This document shows, piece by piece, positions 6,268-13,497 of a stretch of 13,497 bases of DNA (position 1 is the first letter of the stretch; the number at the start of each line of letters is the position of its first letter). The stretch is from Leptospira stimsonii. Its GTDB lineage: Bacteria; Spirochaetota; Leptospiria; Leptospirales; Leptospiraceae. The position numbers were made by a program, and so were the translations under genes. The stretch covers positions 1 through 13,497 of the forward strand of contig NZ_QHCT01000018.1 of the NCBI RefSeq assembly GCF_003545885.1. Direction: 5' to 3'. Under the pieces are notes generated by a model. The model was given only the letters and a program-made list of their open reading frames with translations, made no database searches and was not told the origin of the DNA.

Positions 6268-9200
6268 ATCGAATATAATTATATTTGGATTCACGCATTA
6301 AGTCATTTTGACTAGATCCAAAATAATTGTTTATAATATTATAATTTTCTTCATCTGAGGCATTCATGCAAGAGGCTTCGCGAACCCCCCGTAAGCACTT
6401 TCCGCCCTGCAAACCTGTTGTGCGCGCTTCTTCAGTTTTTATATATTGCAAATCGTAAGCATTTCTAAGAAAATCATAATCGTTTACGTACACTTTTTCC
6501 CAAGATGGTCGGCGAGTTCCTTCCATAGTATGAAGTGAGTGAATTAATTCATGACCCAGTGTAAATTCAAGTGGCATCACTTTATCATTTACAATTGCAC
6601 CTGTTTTTTTATTCTGTTGTGCTATTATTTTTGGACGATCGATATCCAACCAAATTTTGGAATTAAAACCGGTCCCCGTTGAATTTTTAATTTCTTTTTG
6701 TGCAATAAAGTCTTCTTCACTTCCCTCAAAAATTCTTGAAAAAAGACTTCGATCTCCGTGTCCATACTGGGGCATCATTTGTGATCCATTTAAAATATCC
6801 ATTCCCTCTGGAGGTTTTTCACCTCCGTAAATTTCAGTTGTATTGAGATTACCGATTACCTCTCGCATAAGTATAGTTCCTTTATTTTTTTTGCCGGAAC
6901 CTTCCTTAGCAACAGTCACATTACCATTCGCGTCCATTTGAAGTTTATCGTCAGTTAGGCTTTGCATCATATCGAATAGCTTTTGACGACGACCTGGGTC
7001 CGGCTCTTTAATCACACACTTGTTGTGAACAAGAACGGCATCTTCTGTAACGAAGTAAGTGTGAGCATTCTCGACTTCAAAATTGTAAACCGTCTCAAAA
7101 CGATCGTCAATCGAAATAGAAGAAACCTTCAATGTTGATTCGTTCGAAAGAACGGAGGCGTCTCCGACAACGAGATTCTTAGCACTCACCCAATCTTTGC
7201 CCTCTATGTAGAACGGGTGAGTTTCAGTCGTTTCGACGATTCTCCCATTCTCATACTCGATTTTGTAGATCCGAGTCGTTTCTCTTACGAAAGTTTTCAC
7301 AACTCGATTGTATTCTAACGACTCCGATGACTGATTGTAAGATAATACGTAGTCTCCTACGGCGATCTCTTCGATCTTTTTGTAACCATTTTTGGTGTGA
7401 ACCAATGTTCCCGCTACAAAGCAAGTTCGCGTCGTGTATTCCCCGCCTTCATCAATCCAGCCGGAATGATCCGCATACGTTCCGGTTAGTTGATCCACGA
7501 AATCGGAAACTGAACCAAGGACTCTCTCTCCTAACGTATCTCTCGATGAGTGTTGAGAATTTCCGGTTTTCAGGCGTTGTACGATTTCCTCTCGAGCAGA
7601 ATCGGACAACTTGTCCCATTGTTCTGGAGAAAGATCCACACCCTGGCCAACTGCAAATTGTCTGTGTGCTTCATTCAACTTAGCATAATTAGCGGCTACA
7701 TTCTCGCTCACGCTCTCCATCGCTCCCATAAGAGAACCTTGACCAAGGGCAATGCCATTCTGCCAATCTACGTCGTCTTGACCACCAGCTAAACCACCAC
7801 GGTTGATCATACTCGTCTTGTTCGAACTGCTGTAGTTACCGTCCGAATCAAAGCTAACGCTTCTGACTCCTCGAGCATTCATACCAGCGTTATATTTCTG
7901 AGTCACCGAACCCGAATACTTACCGTCCCAACCTACGTTCACCGAACCGCCAAAGCCGTTTGCATTTTCATAGTCAACGGATACACCGCCGCGTTGAGAA
8001 ATTGCTACCGATGTATGAGGATCGATACCAAGGCTACTGTTCGCTCCACTCGGATCTTTGCTCGTTAACTTTACTCCAACACCATCCCTTTCATTAAACG
8101 TGATCGCTTTGCTTCCGGTGAGCTGACCCGATTTGTTAAATTCGTTTTTAGCCGCATACACGCCGAAACCCTCGTCTTTGTTAAAAGACACACCGCCTTC
8201 GTAACCACCTTTCGTCGCCATACCGATGTTCGCGCTAACACCGCCCTTCTCGGACCATCCAAGACCAACGACTGCACCATTTGAATTCTTGTAACCGACT
8301 GCCGCCGAAAATCCGCCTTGTTGCGAATAATTCAAACCGGCGGTAAAAGGTCCGACTCCGGCGCTGGCCGATGCGCCAAAGCCGTTCTTCTCGCTGTAGG
8401 TAACCCGTGCTCCGACCTCCACAGGACCGATCTTTCCTGTAGCTCCGAGGCTGGCTTCAAAACCGCCAAACTCTGAATAACCGATTGTTGCATACGAAAT
8501 TCTCGCAGGACCGATACCAACCCCGACATCCACCTTCGCACCGAAACCTTGGTCATACGAATAATCCATACTCACGATCGTCACTGCGGTTCCCGCAGTG
8601 GCAATTGCCGAAACTACTGTACTTACCGTTTCAGTAACTACGGACGCTATGTTCGTTACGAATCCGAGAATCCCTCCGTTTACAACACTCTTCATGAGTG
8701 CAAGCGGGTTGATTCTGTTTACGATCGGAATCGTAGACAATACGGAATCGATCGCATTGATCGTGCTCTTGTTCTGAACGTAGAATTTTGCGGCACCAGC
8801 TCCACCTACGCCTTCGAAACCTTTGTACAATGGATCTTTCTGAAGAGCTTCTCCCTTGCTTTTGATCTCATTGTATTTTTCTTTCATCTTTAAGATTGCA
8901 AAGAATTGACTAAAGTGATGATCGCCAAAAGAGCCACCTTCGGTCGGACCGACCAAGTAACCGGAATCCAAAGCAGATTGTTTCATCGCCGCTTTGCCTT
9001 CGTCATCGGCGGCCGCGAATTCTAACGCGGTCTGAGGATCGGTAAAAAGTCTCTGAAGTGCTGATTGTGCGGACTGAAAGACTTTCGCTTGTGCCGTTGG
9101 ATCAAATGCGATCGCCGCAGTTTCTCGGTTGAACGTGTTTTCAGGATCATAGGTCTTTTTGAAATCCTGAGTCATCTGTTCCCGCGCAAGCTTCACCATC

Positions 9201-10003
9201 GATTGAAGTTCGACAGTGCTCGGACCGCCGTTTGCTGTTAAAGCGTTGTAATCAGTCAAATCCCATGCCCGATTGTTACTGTCTCGCAGAGTTGGAAGAC
9301 GGTCAGGCTTTGAATACAAAAAGGCATTGTAACCAGGAAGAACTTGGGTTTGCGTTTCGCCTGTAGGACCCGTGACATTTCGAACAAACATGTCTCCCAT
9401 CGGAATGAATTCGTCATTCGCTACCTGCGAGGCGATCTGCTTTTTCAGTGCCTCATTCGCACCATTGATCGTTTCTTGAAAAGAATCAGGCAAGCTCCAC
9501 AAGCTGTCTAACGTCTGAAGAACTACGACTTTCTTCGAGGATTCATCCATTTCCTTTCGTAAGTCTTGGAAATTCTTGATCGTTGAATCGTCAATCTTCG
9601 TCTTTTGAAGTTGATCCACAAAAAACTGAACGTCCGCATACGCACCTCGTTGTACAAGGGCCGCATCCAATTCGGCAGGACGATTCTGCAACACTTGGTT
9701 TAGAATCGTATTCGCGTTTACCGTTGCTCCAACTTCTGTCGGCATACTAGCCGTCATAGAGTCTAATATACCCTGAATCTGATCATACGCGCCGCGGATT
9801 TCAAAGCCGTTGCCTTGCGTTTTTAAGTTAGAAAGCGCATCCTTCTCCCAATCCGCTTTCGCTTTGAGAGTTTTTGCGAGGTTATCGATATGAGCCTGTT
9901 CCGCTTTTTTTTGTTTTTCGTTAAACTCGCTTCTCCAAGAATCCCAGTTCTGCGTCATCGTGCTCAACATATCGTTGAAACGTGTGTTACCGGTTTTCTG
10001 CAA
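6257..10003 (-). CDS. Large polymorphic toxin: helical carrier, beta-repeats, HINT, M91-like zinc protease tip
   Basis: This 1248-codon frame has five parts. Residues 1-430 are mostly helical and charged. Residues about 430-478 form a long hydrophobic stretch. From 480 to about 770 come Gly/aromatic repeats of roughly 20 residues (Gly-Gly-Phe-x-Ala...Gly), probably beta structure. A pre-toxin linker follows. The HINT runs from Cys861 (Thr-Cys-Phe-Val-Ala-Gly) through Thr-His-Pro-Phe to Val-His-Asn994, suited to autocatalytic release. The tip 995-1248 contains HELIH (His1151, Glu1152, His1155) and Glu1191-Glu1192 in a Thr-Glu-Glu-Ala-x-Thr-Thr-Gly block, matching the M91/NleD-type metallopeptidase layout. 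The carrier resembles the family I recall as TIGR04388. The start is suspect: TTG at 10003 has no ribosome binding site, the frame is open to a TAA at 10036-10034, and the flank repeat begins at 10049. The gene may have lost its true 5' end and export signal. Confidence 0.85.
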   Translation of the reverse strand: MQKTGNTRFNDMLSTMTQNWDSWRSEFNEKQKKAEQAHIDNLAKTLKAKADWEKDALSNLKTQGNGFEIRGAYDQIQGILDSMTASMPTEVGATVNANTILNQVLQNRPAELDAALVQRGAYADVQFFVDQLQKTKIDDSTIKNFQDLRKEMDESSKKVVVLQTLDSLWSLPDSFQETINGANEALKKQIASQVANDEFIPMGDMFVRNVTGPTGETQTQVLPGYNAFLYSKPDRLPTLRDSNNRAWDLTDYNALTANGGPSTVELQSMVKLAREQMTQDFKKTYDPENTFNRETAAIAFDPTAQAKVFQSAQSALQRLFTDPQTALEFAAADDEGKAAMKQSALDSGYLVGPTEGGSFGDHHFSQFFAILKMKEKYNEIKSKGEALQKDPLYKGFEGVGGAGAAKFYVQNKSTINAIDSVLSTIPIVNRINPLALMKSVVNGGILGFVTNIASVVTETVSTVVSAIATAGTAVTIVSMDYSYDQGFGAKVDVGVGIGPARISYATIGYSEFGGFEASLGATGKIGPVEVGARVTYSEKNGFGASASAGVGPFTAGLNYSQQGGFSAAVGYKNSNGAVVGLGWSEKGGVSANIGMATKGGYEGGVSFNKDEGFGVYAAKNEFNKSGQLTGSKAITFNERDGVGVKLTSKDPSGANSSLGIDPHTSVAISQRGGVSVDYENANGFGGSVNVGWDGKYSGSVTQKYNAGMNARGVRSVSFDSDGNYSSSNKTSMINRGGLAGGQDDVDWQNGIALGQGSLMGAMESVSENVAANYAKLNEAHRQFAVGQGVDLSPEQWDKLSDSAREEIVQRLKTGNSQHSSRDTLGERVLGSVSDFVDQLTGTYADHSGWIDEGGEYTTRTCFVAGTLVHTKNGYKKIEEIAVGDYVLSYNQSSESLEYNRVVKTFVRETTRIYKIEYENGRIVETTETHPFYIEGKDWVSAKNLVVGDASVLSNESTLKVSSISIDDRFETVYNFEVENAHTYFVTEDAVLVHNKCVIKEPDPGRRQKLFDMMQSLTDDKLQMDANGNVTVAKEGSGKKNKGTILMREVIGNLNTTEIYGGEKPPEGMDILNGSQMMPQYGHGDRSLFSRIFEGSEEDFIAQKEIKNSTGTGFNSKIWLDIDRPKIIAQQNKKTGAIVNDKVMPLEFTLGHELIHSLHTMEGTRRPSWEKVYVNDYDFLRNAYDLQYIKTEEARTTGLQGGKCLRGVREASCMNASDEENYNIINNYFGSSQNDLMRESKYNYIRYGY
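6997..7198 (-). repeat. HINT seam repeat, copy 2 (202 bp)
   Basis: Partner of 1653-1854 with one mismatch. Here it sits inside an intact HINT domain, so this copy is the likely parent or recipient. Upstream of 7198 the gene continues with the catalytic half of HINT, which the orphan lacks. Confidence 0.9.
7684..8200 (-). repeat. Carrier-domain seam repeat, copy 2 (517 bp)
   Basis: Partner of 3449-3965, encoding residues 602-773 of the large toxin. Beyond 7684 the pre-toxin linkers of the two genes differ strongly, and they carry different classes of HINT. Confidence 0.9.
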
Positions 10004-10074
10004 AAACTCGATGTTCGATACCCATTCTTGCTTTTAGGGATGGAATTAGGCCGCGTCCCGCTTTGAAGAATTGT

Positions 10075-10201
10075 AAAAGCACGACCTCCCCAATGAGGCG
10101 GGTCGGGCTCTCCGCTTCGGTCAAGTTATTGAAAGTGTTTTAGAGAAAGGAAACCATTTCGAACGATCAATAACTTGACCACGCATCGATCCCTCGCGGG
10201 A
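10075..10201. repeat. Hairpin element at toxin breakpoint, copy B
   Basis: Same element as at 4004-4130. The 14-bp inverted arms lie at 10119-10132 and 10167-10180. The loop differs slightly (GTGTTTT instead of GAATTTT), while the arms are conserved. Again it lies a few dozen bases from the severed end of a toxin gene. Confidence 0.6.
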
Positions 10202-10646
10202 GAAGAACAAGCCAACCCACTGTTCTATTTAACCTAATCAGTATTAAATGATATCAAAGGAATCTAAGTGACTCCCAAATTCTGAGAAAATTTTCGAACA
10301 AGATATGCAAAAAAATAAAAAAGAGAATAGATTTTTCAAAAGAGTCCAAGTTCATTCAAGAATTCAGTGCCTTCAGGTATCTTTTAAGAAAAAGTATCCG
10401 CAAACGTTACACGCTTCTCCAATACCCGAAGGTGATTTAAAATTGAAACCTCTTGAAAACAGACTTTCTTTACCAATCCAGCCGTATTCCTTGTTGGAAA
10501 TCCGGAAAAATTTAGGCAAAAAGTCAATTTTGCTTCTATCCATCCAATGACCAACTTCAGACAAAATATTCTATTGTTCCTTCAATTTGAACCCATTTAA
10601 TCTTTCAATATCGCCAAAAAAGTCAAAGCTCTGAAATTAAAAAAAA

Positions 10647-10695
10647 TTGACCAGATCCTGTCAAACCAGTGTGATATTTAAAAATCATATGGAGA
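10647..10695 (+). promoter_or_regulatory. Promoter and ribosome binding site of lipoprotein B
   Basis: TTGACC at 10647-10652, TGTGAT 17 bases later, and GGAGA at 10691-10695, eight bases before the ATG. The sequence is identical to that of lipoprotein A, so both genes should respond to the same signals. Confidence 0.55.
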
Positions 10696-10703
10696 TTTCC
10701 TGA

Positions 10704-11201
10704 ATGAAATTAATTAAACAAATCGGAGTCTGCTTAGTCCTGATCAGTCTTCTTTCTGCGTGTAAAAAGGACGACAATAATGACGATACGACTAACCTTG
10801 CACTTCTTCTTGCACTGAGTGGTGGATCTACTTGTACAGTAACAGCAGGTGGAGTGACTCTTCCAGTTGCATCTGTATCTTCGACTCAAAATGGAGGTGT
10901 ATCTACAATTGCCTTAACAACATCCGGCGCCATTGGTATTGGAGCAATTCAAATCCCTTCTGCACCAACAAATAGCATCGGGCTAATTACTGCGAATACG
11001 GGATCTCTTTCACTCACAGTCTACAAAGGAACCTGTCCAATTACGGCGGCAAGTTCAGTTGCAGTTGCCGGTGTAGATTATACTTTTATTTCTGGAACTG
11101 CTACGGTTACAACAACGGCGCAAATCAGATTTAACGTCGCTGGACCTTATACAATTCTAGTAACTTCAAACGGTGGAACTGGATTATTTCAGTTGAACTA
11201 A
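10704..11201 (+). CDS. Lipoprotein B with constant N-terminus and variable C-terminal half
   Basis: This 165-aa lipoprotein has lipobox Leu-Leu-Ser-Ala-Cys with Cys20 and is identical to lipoprotein A through residue 54. The rest is a diverged version of the same beta-type domain: Val-Tyr-Lys-Gly-Thr-Cys-Pro, Ala-Ala-Ser, Val-Asp-Tyr, then alternating Thr/Val/Ile strands, ending in Phe-Gln-Leu-Asn. It converges with the SH3-like immunity lipoprotein gene (11484-12215), just as lipoprotein A converges with the exported immunity gene at 5530-6267. The abrupt change from full identity to divergence at the same codon as in A points to recombination or gene conversion. Function unknown. A recognition or adaptor role matched to each toxin module is possible but speculative. 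Confidence 0.85.
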   Translation: MKLIKQIGVCLVLISLLSACKKDDNNDDTTNLALLLALSGGSTCTVTAGGVTLPVASVSSTQNGGVSTIALTTSGAIGIGAIQIPSAPTNSIGLITANTGSLSLTVYKGTCPITAASSVAVAGVDYTFISGTATVTTTAQIRFNVAGPYTILVTSNGGTGLFQLN

Positions 11202-11230
11202 GATAATAAGTCTTAAAGAATTTTTTTGAA

Positions 11231-11265
11231 AGCCCGGTAAACCTTTGCCGGGTTTTTTATTTTTT
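11231..11265 (+). terminator. Rho-independent terminator of lipoprotein B
   Basis: AGCCCGG (11231-11237) pairs with CCGGGTT (11248-11254), including one G-T pair, followed by a T-rich tail. It lies 30 bases after the lipoprotein stop. The remaining 11266-11483 is AT-rich and holds only the TGTGCGAA motif near 11342. Confidence 0.85.
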
Positions 11266-11483
11266 GTGTAATATTATAATATACGAACTCGCCTGTTTGC
11301 TTGACGAAAGTAGAATCAGAGTCTTATCCGAAATTAAAATTGTGCGAAACTTTAAGGACACTCTATCGCACTATTTTAGGTTCTCCAAAAAGAGCATTTC
11401 TTCGAATAGCTAAATGTTCAAAAACTTAGTACCTATTCATTTCGCTTATAAGAACTATCGGTGAAATTTATTACCCTGTTCAA

Positions 11484-12215
11484 TTAATTTTTAAAATAAA
11501 CAACGGAACCATTTCCACAGATCACATTTTTTCCACAGTAATAAAATCTATCTGTAGATCCATTGGCGAAATAATCCTTTTTTCCCAGTATTTTATTAGA
11601 CCCTTTAAAGATGTTATATTTAACCAAAATTATTTCTCCATTGAAGGAATACTTACCTGCAATTAAGTATGGTGTATCCGCTAATTCTCCTTCACATATT
11701 AACTTTTGCTGTTCAACAAAACACTTAGTATTATAAAGTAGAAGATTAACTTCTTTAGTTTTTGAATCAATAATTATGTGACTACCACTTTGACCAATTT
11801 TTTTTCCTCTCCAACGGCCAGAAAATAAACTTTCCGACTTCTTAATTGGTTTATTAAAGACAGCGAGATTACTTTCTAGGGTCCACTTTTTAACAATGGG
11901 CATACTACTATCATAGTTAAACAATTCTCCATATACCCATCCTCCTCCATCAATCAAATTATTTGATACTTTTTTTCGTATGCAAATTCTGAATGGAGCT
12001 CCTAACTGTACGGATTCTTCATACTTCCTGTCTACGGCACTTTCAATATTAGCTTCCTCATATAATTTTGCAGTTGGCACAACAAAAACTGCATCTTCTG
12101 GATTACCGCAGTTATCTAAATCGTTCGATTGAGCATTAATGCATCCTACGATTAAGAAAAATAATACGATGAAAAAAGTCTTACCATTTTGCTTTATATC
12201 GATATGTTTTATCAT
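11484..12215 (-). CDS. Putative immunity lipoprotein with SH3-like region
   Basis: This 243-aa protein has a signal sequence ending in Leu-Ile-Val-Gly-Cys, a plausible spirochaetal lipobox with Cys25. Residues about 38-75 read like a bacterial SH3 domain: Val-Phe-Val-Val...Leu-Tyr-Glu-Glu-Ala-Asn, then a Gly-Ala-Pro-Phe turn and a Trp-Val-Tyr-Gly strand. The C-terminal half has repeated beta strands beginning Gly-Arg-Trp-Arg-Gly and several Cys, and is unrecognised. I chose the ATG at 12215 because GGAGGA sits eight bases upstream; an upstream in-frame start at 12248 would add 11 residues before the signal peptide. It overlaps the toxin stop by 35 bp, so translation is probably coupled. SH3 domains often bind peptidoglycan, which would suit protection against a wall-cutting toxin. 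Both the domain and the role are inferences. Confidence 0.6.
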   Translation of the reverse strand: MIKHIDIKQNGKTFFIVLFFLIVGCINAQSNDLDNCGNPEDAVFVVPTAKLYEEANIESAVDRKYEESVQLGAPFRICIRKKVSNNLIDGGGWVYGELFNYDSSMPIVKKWTLESNLAVFNKPIKKSESLFSGRWRGKKIGQSGSHIIIDSKTKEVNLLLYNTKCFVEQQKLICEGELADTPYLIAGKYSFNGEIILVKYNIFKGSNKILGKKDYFANGSTDRFYYCGKNVICGNGSVVYFKN

Positions 12216-13497
12216 GCTCACGCTCCTCCGGTGAAAGTGAATAACCAAAATGGCCGTGATTCAAGTGTTCATTCATTAGTGAAATACTCTTGTTATTTAC
12301 TCTATGTTGAAAACCATTATTTAAGGAAGTATCAAAATAGAAACGCGTTAAAATTTGTCCATTCAATCCTTTTGCAGATGCATTGCCAGCCTGATTCATC
12401 AAGAATCTTTTCACATTTCCATTCGGAATCTCTGGTTCTTGAGGGTAGCCAAAATTAACTTGAGTCCCGTCTTTGAATTTAACCAAAGTATAATCAACAG
12501 CAGTATATGGTCGAGCATGATGATAATTTCCGGCTTCCGGCCTACCAAGCCCAGAAATCGTAATAGATGAGACGTCACTTTGAATCGCTGCAGATAGGAA
12601 GCCTCCCATTGCAGAACGAGATTGTTGATTAATTACTTCTTCAGGACTCTTAGTCCCAGTAGTTTCGATACCATTCGTGCTACCGCTTATTTGATCGGAG
12701 AAGGTACGTTGAAAATCAATATCTAATCTGCTACCGTAGAGATTTACCTGTGCTTTCCTAGATCTCACAGAACCAAATGAATTTTTACTTACGCTCTCTT
12801 TAAATTGGTCAAATAGAAAATCTTTTTCTTGATCTTGCGTTAATTGATAACCTAGATCATGTATTTTACGTAAGCCTTCTGAATCCGAAGACGCAAAAGC
12901 ATCGTCTATTAGCGAAGCATCTGTGCCTAGACCTTTTCCTGAAAATCCATTACCAATAAATTGACCAATCTTGGAGAGTAAGCTTACATTTCTATAGCTA
13001 CCTGCCTCTTTATACCTTGATTTTGCTAAAGAAAATTCTTTTCCATCAACATCATAATTGTGAACCAATACGCCGTCCTCACCAACATAGTAGGTATGGT
13101 TGTCTTCCACTTCAACGTTGTATACCTTCGTCGATGGAACATCGTAGTAACGAAGTCCTGTCACCGGAGTTTGCGATCCATTGCTCAGAAGAACAATATC
13201 GCCCACATTCAAATCCTTCACTTCTACCCAGGTATTCTTACCAACTACCCAGAAAGGGTGATTCCAAGTTGTTTGAAGGAGTGTATCATCCCCGATTTCA
13301 ACATCAAAGAGCAATTCGACGTCGTGGACAAATAACTCTTTTACTTTCTTGTAGCTATTTTTCCCAGCCTTCTCATCCCAAGAAAGAACCATATCCCCAA
13401 CTTGAATCTCCTCAATCTTTTTGAGTCCGTCCTTCGTGTGAACCGGTGTTCCAGCAACAAAGCATGTTCTGTTGACAAACTTTTTGCCGATGACATT
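12181..13497 (-). CDS. Polymorphic toxin, 3' part: class-2 HINT plus possible M15-like peptidase tip (partial)
   Basis: The frame is open to the window edge, giving 438 residues of a longer protein. An internal ATG at 13392 is not the start, because the coding pattern continues upstream through Arg-Thr-Cys-Phe-Val-Ala-Gly. The HINT runs from Cys12 through Trp-Asn-His-Pro-Phe to Val-His-Asn147 and is collinear with that of the cassette at 2190-4022, without gaps. The tip (148-438) contains His326-His327 followed by Thr-Ala-Val-Asp335-Tyr and, 76-81 residues on, His411, His414 and His416 in an Asn-His-Gly-His-Phe-Gly-Tyr block. This recalls the SxHxxGxAxD and terminal HxH zinc ligands of M15/VanX-like peptidoglycan peptidases, but the His-to-Asp spacing is one residue longer and the match is weak. 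The neighbouring immunity candidate is a lipoprotein, consistent with a periplasmic target. Confidence 0.7.
   Translation of the reverse strand, partial: NVIGKKFVNRTCFVAGTPVHTKDGLKKIEEIQVGDMVLSWDEKAGKNSYKKVKELFVHDVELLFDVEIGDDTLLQTTWNHPFWVVGKNTWVEVKDLNVGDIVLLSNGSQTPVTGLRYYDVPSTKVYNVEVEDNHTYYVGEDGVLVHNYDVDGKEFSLAKSRYKEAGSYRNVSLLSKIGQFIGNGFSGKGLGTDASLIDDAFASSDSEGLRKIHDLGYQLTQDQEKDFLFDQFKESVSKNSFGSVRSRKAQVNLYGSRLDIDFQRTFSDQISGSTNGIETTGTKSPEEVINQQSRSAMGGFLSAAIQSDVSSITISGLGRPEAGNYHHARPYTAVDYTLVKFKDGTQVNFGYPQEPEIPNGNVKRFLMNQAGNASAKGLNGQILTRFYFDTSLNNGFQHRVNNKSISLMNEHLNHGHFGYSLSPEEREHDKTYRYKAKW

Larger units (their letters stand above)
10049..10864. repeat. Long direct repeat, copy B
   Basis: About 816 bp partner of 3978-4805, same orientation. 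With copy A it brackets a 6071-bp unit holding lipoprotein A, the exported immunity gene and the large toxin. Recombination between the copies would delete or duplicate that unit. The stretch 10202-10646 has no credible gene: an 81-codon plus-strand frame at 10305-10550 is not preserved in copy A. Confidence 0.9.

Noticed and set aside
7327..7792. Plus-strand open frames opposite the HINT and linker of the large toxin (also 2422-3419, 8549-8893, 12189-12570, 13017-13424)
   Set aside because: They are antisense to well-supported coding sequence, have no ribosome binding sites and show no protein-like domain pattern.
8200..8570. CRISPR-like periodicity in the carrier gene
   Set aside because: The periodicity is a degenerate protein repeat (Gly-Gly-Phe units) within an open frame, with no constant DNA repeats or spacers.
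10305..10550. 81-codon plus-strand frame in the flank repeat, copy B
   Set aside because: The frame is interrupted by a stop in copy A and its end is shifted by a one-base deletion, so it is not conserved between two nearly identical copies.

Overview
The window looks like an accessory island of a spirochaete, most probably Leptospira. The reasons are a very large glycine-repeat carrier protein resembling the Leptospira-restricted family I remember as TIGR04388 ('Lepto_longest'), lipoproteins with relaxed lipoboxes, strongly AT-rich small genes, and hairpin repeats of a style I associate with Leptospira. The genus is an inference from pattern recognition, not from a search.

Layout, read on the minus strand from right to left. 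(1) 13497-12181 is the 3' part of a polymorphic toxin gene (HINT domain, then a 291-aa tip), overlapping a lipoprotein-type putative immunity gene with an SH3-like region (12215-11484). (2) A convergent plus-strand lipoprotein gene B (10704-11201) with its own promoter and terminator. (3) 10003-6257 is the largest toxin gene: helical carrier, hydrophobic segment, glycine/aromatic beta-repeats, HINT, and an M91-like zinc-protease tip. It overlaps an exported putative immunity gene (6267-5530). (4) A second convergent lipoprotein gene A (4645-5151), whose first 54 residues match gene B exactly before the two diverge. (5) 4022-859 holds two headless toxin cassettes, each with its own putative immunity gene. 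One has part of the beta-repeat domain, a second class of HINT and an unknown beta/Cys tip, paired with a two-TM protein. The other has only the last 56 residues of HINT and a second M91-like tip, paired with a paralogue of the exported immunity protein. (6) At the left edge the next minus-strand gene appears to begin.

The region reads as an expression-plus-archive toxin locus. The long gene carries one tip. The headless cassettes downstream keep alternative tip-plus-immunity pairs, joined to stretches nearly identical to the long gene (202 bp inside HINT; 517 bp in the repeat domain). These are natural seams for recombinational tip exchange, as established for Rhs, CDI and MafB loci.

A roughly 820-bp direct repeat (3978-4805 and 10049-10864) carries a hairpin element, an intergenic stretch, the lipoprotein promoter and the constant lipoprotein N-terminus. 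It abuts the truncated 5' end of a toxin gene both times. All immunity candidates in the window are exported or membrane proteins, which suggests the toxins act in the periplasm or on the inner membrane. The least familiar elements are the constant/variable lipoprotein pair coupled to the toxin modules and the hairpin element at the toxin breakpoints.
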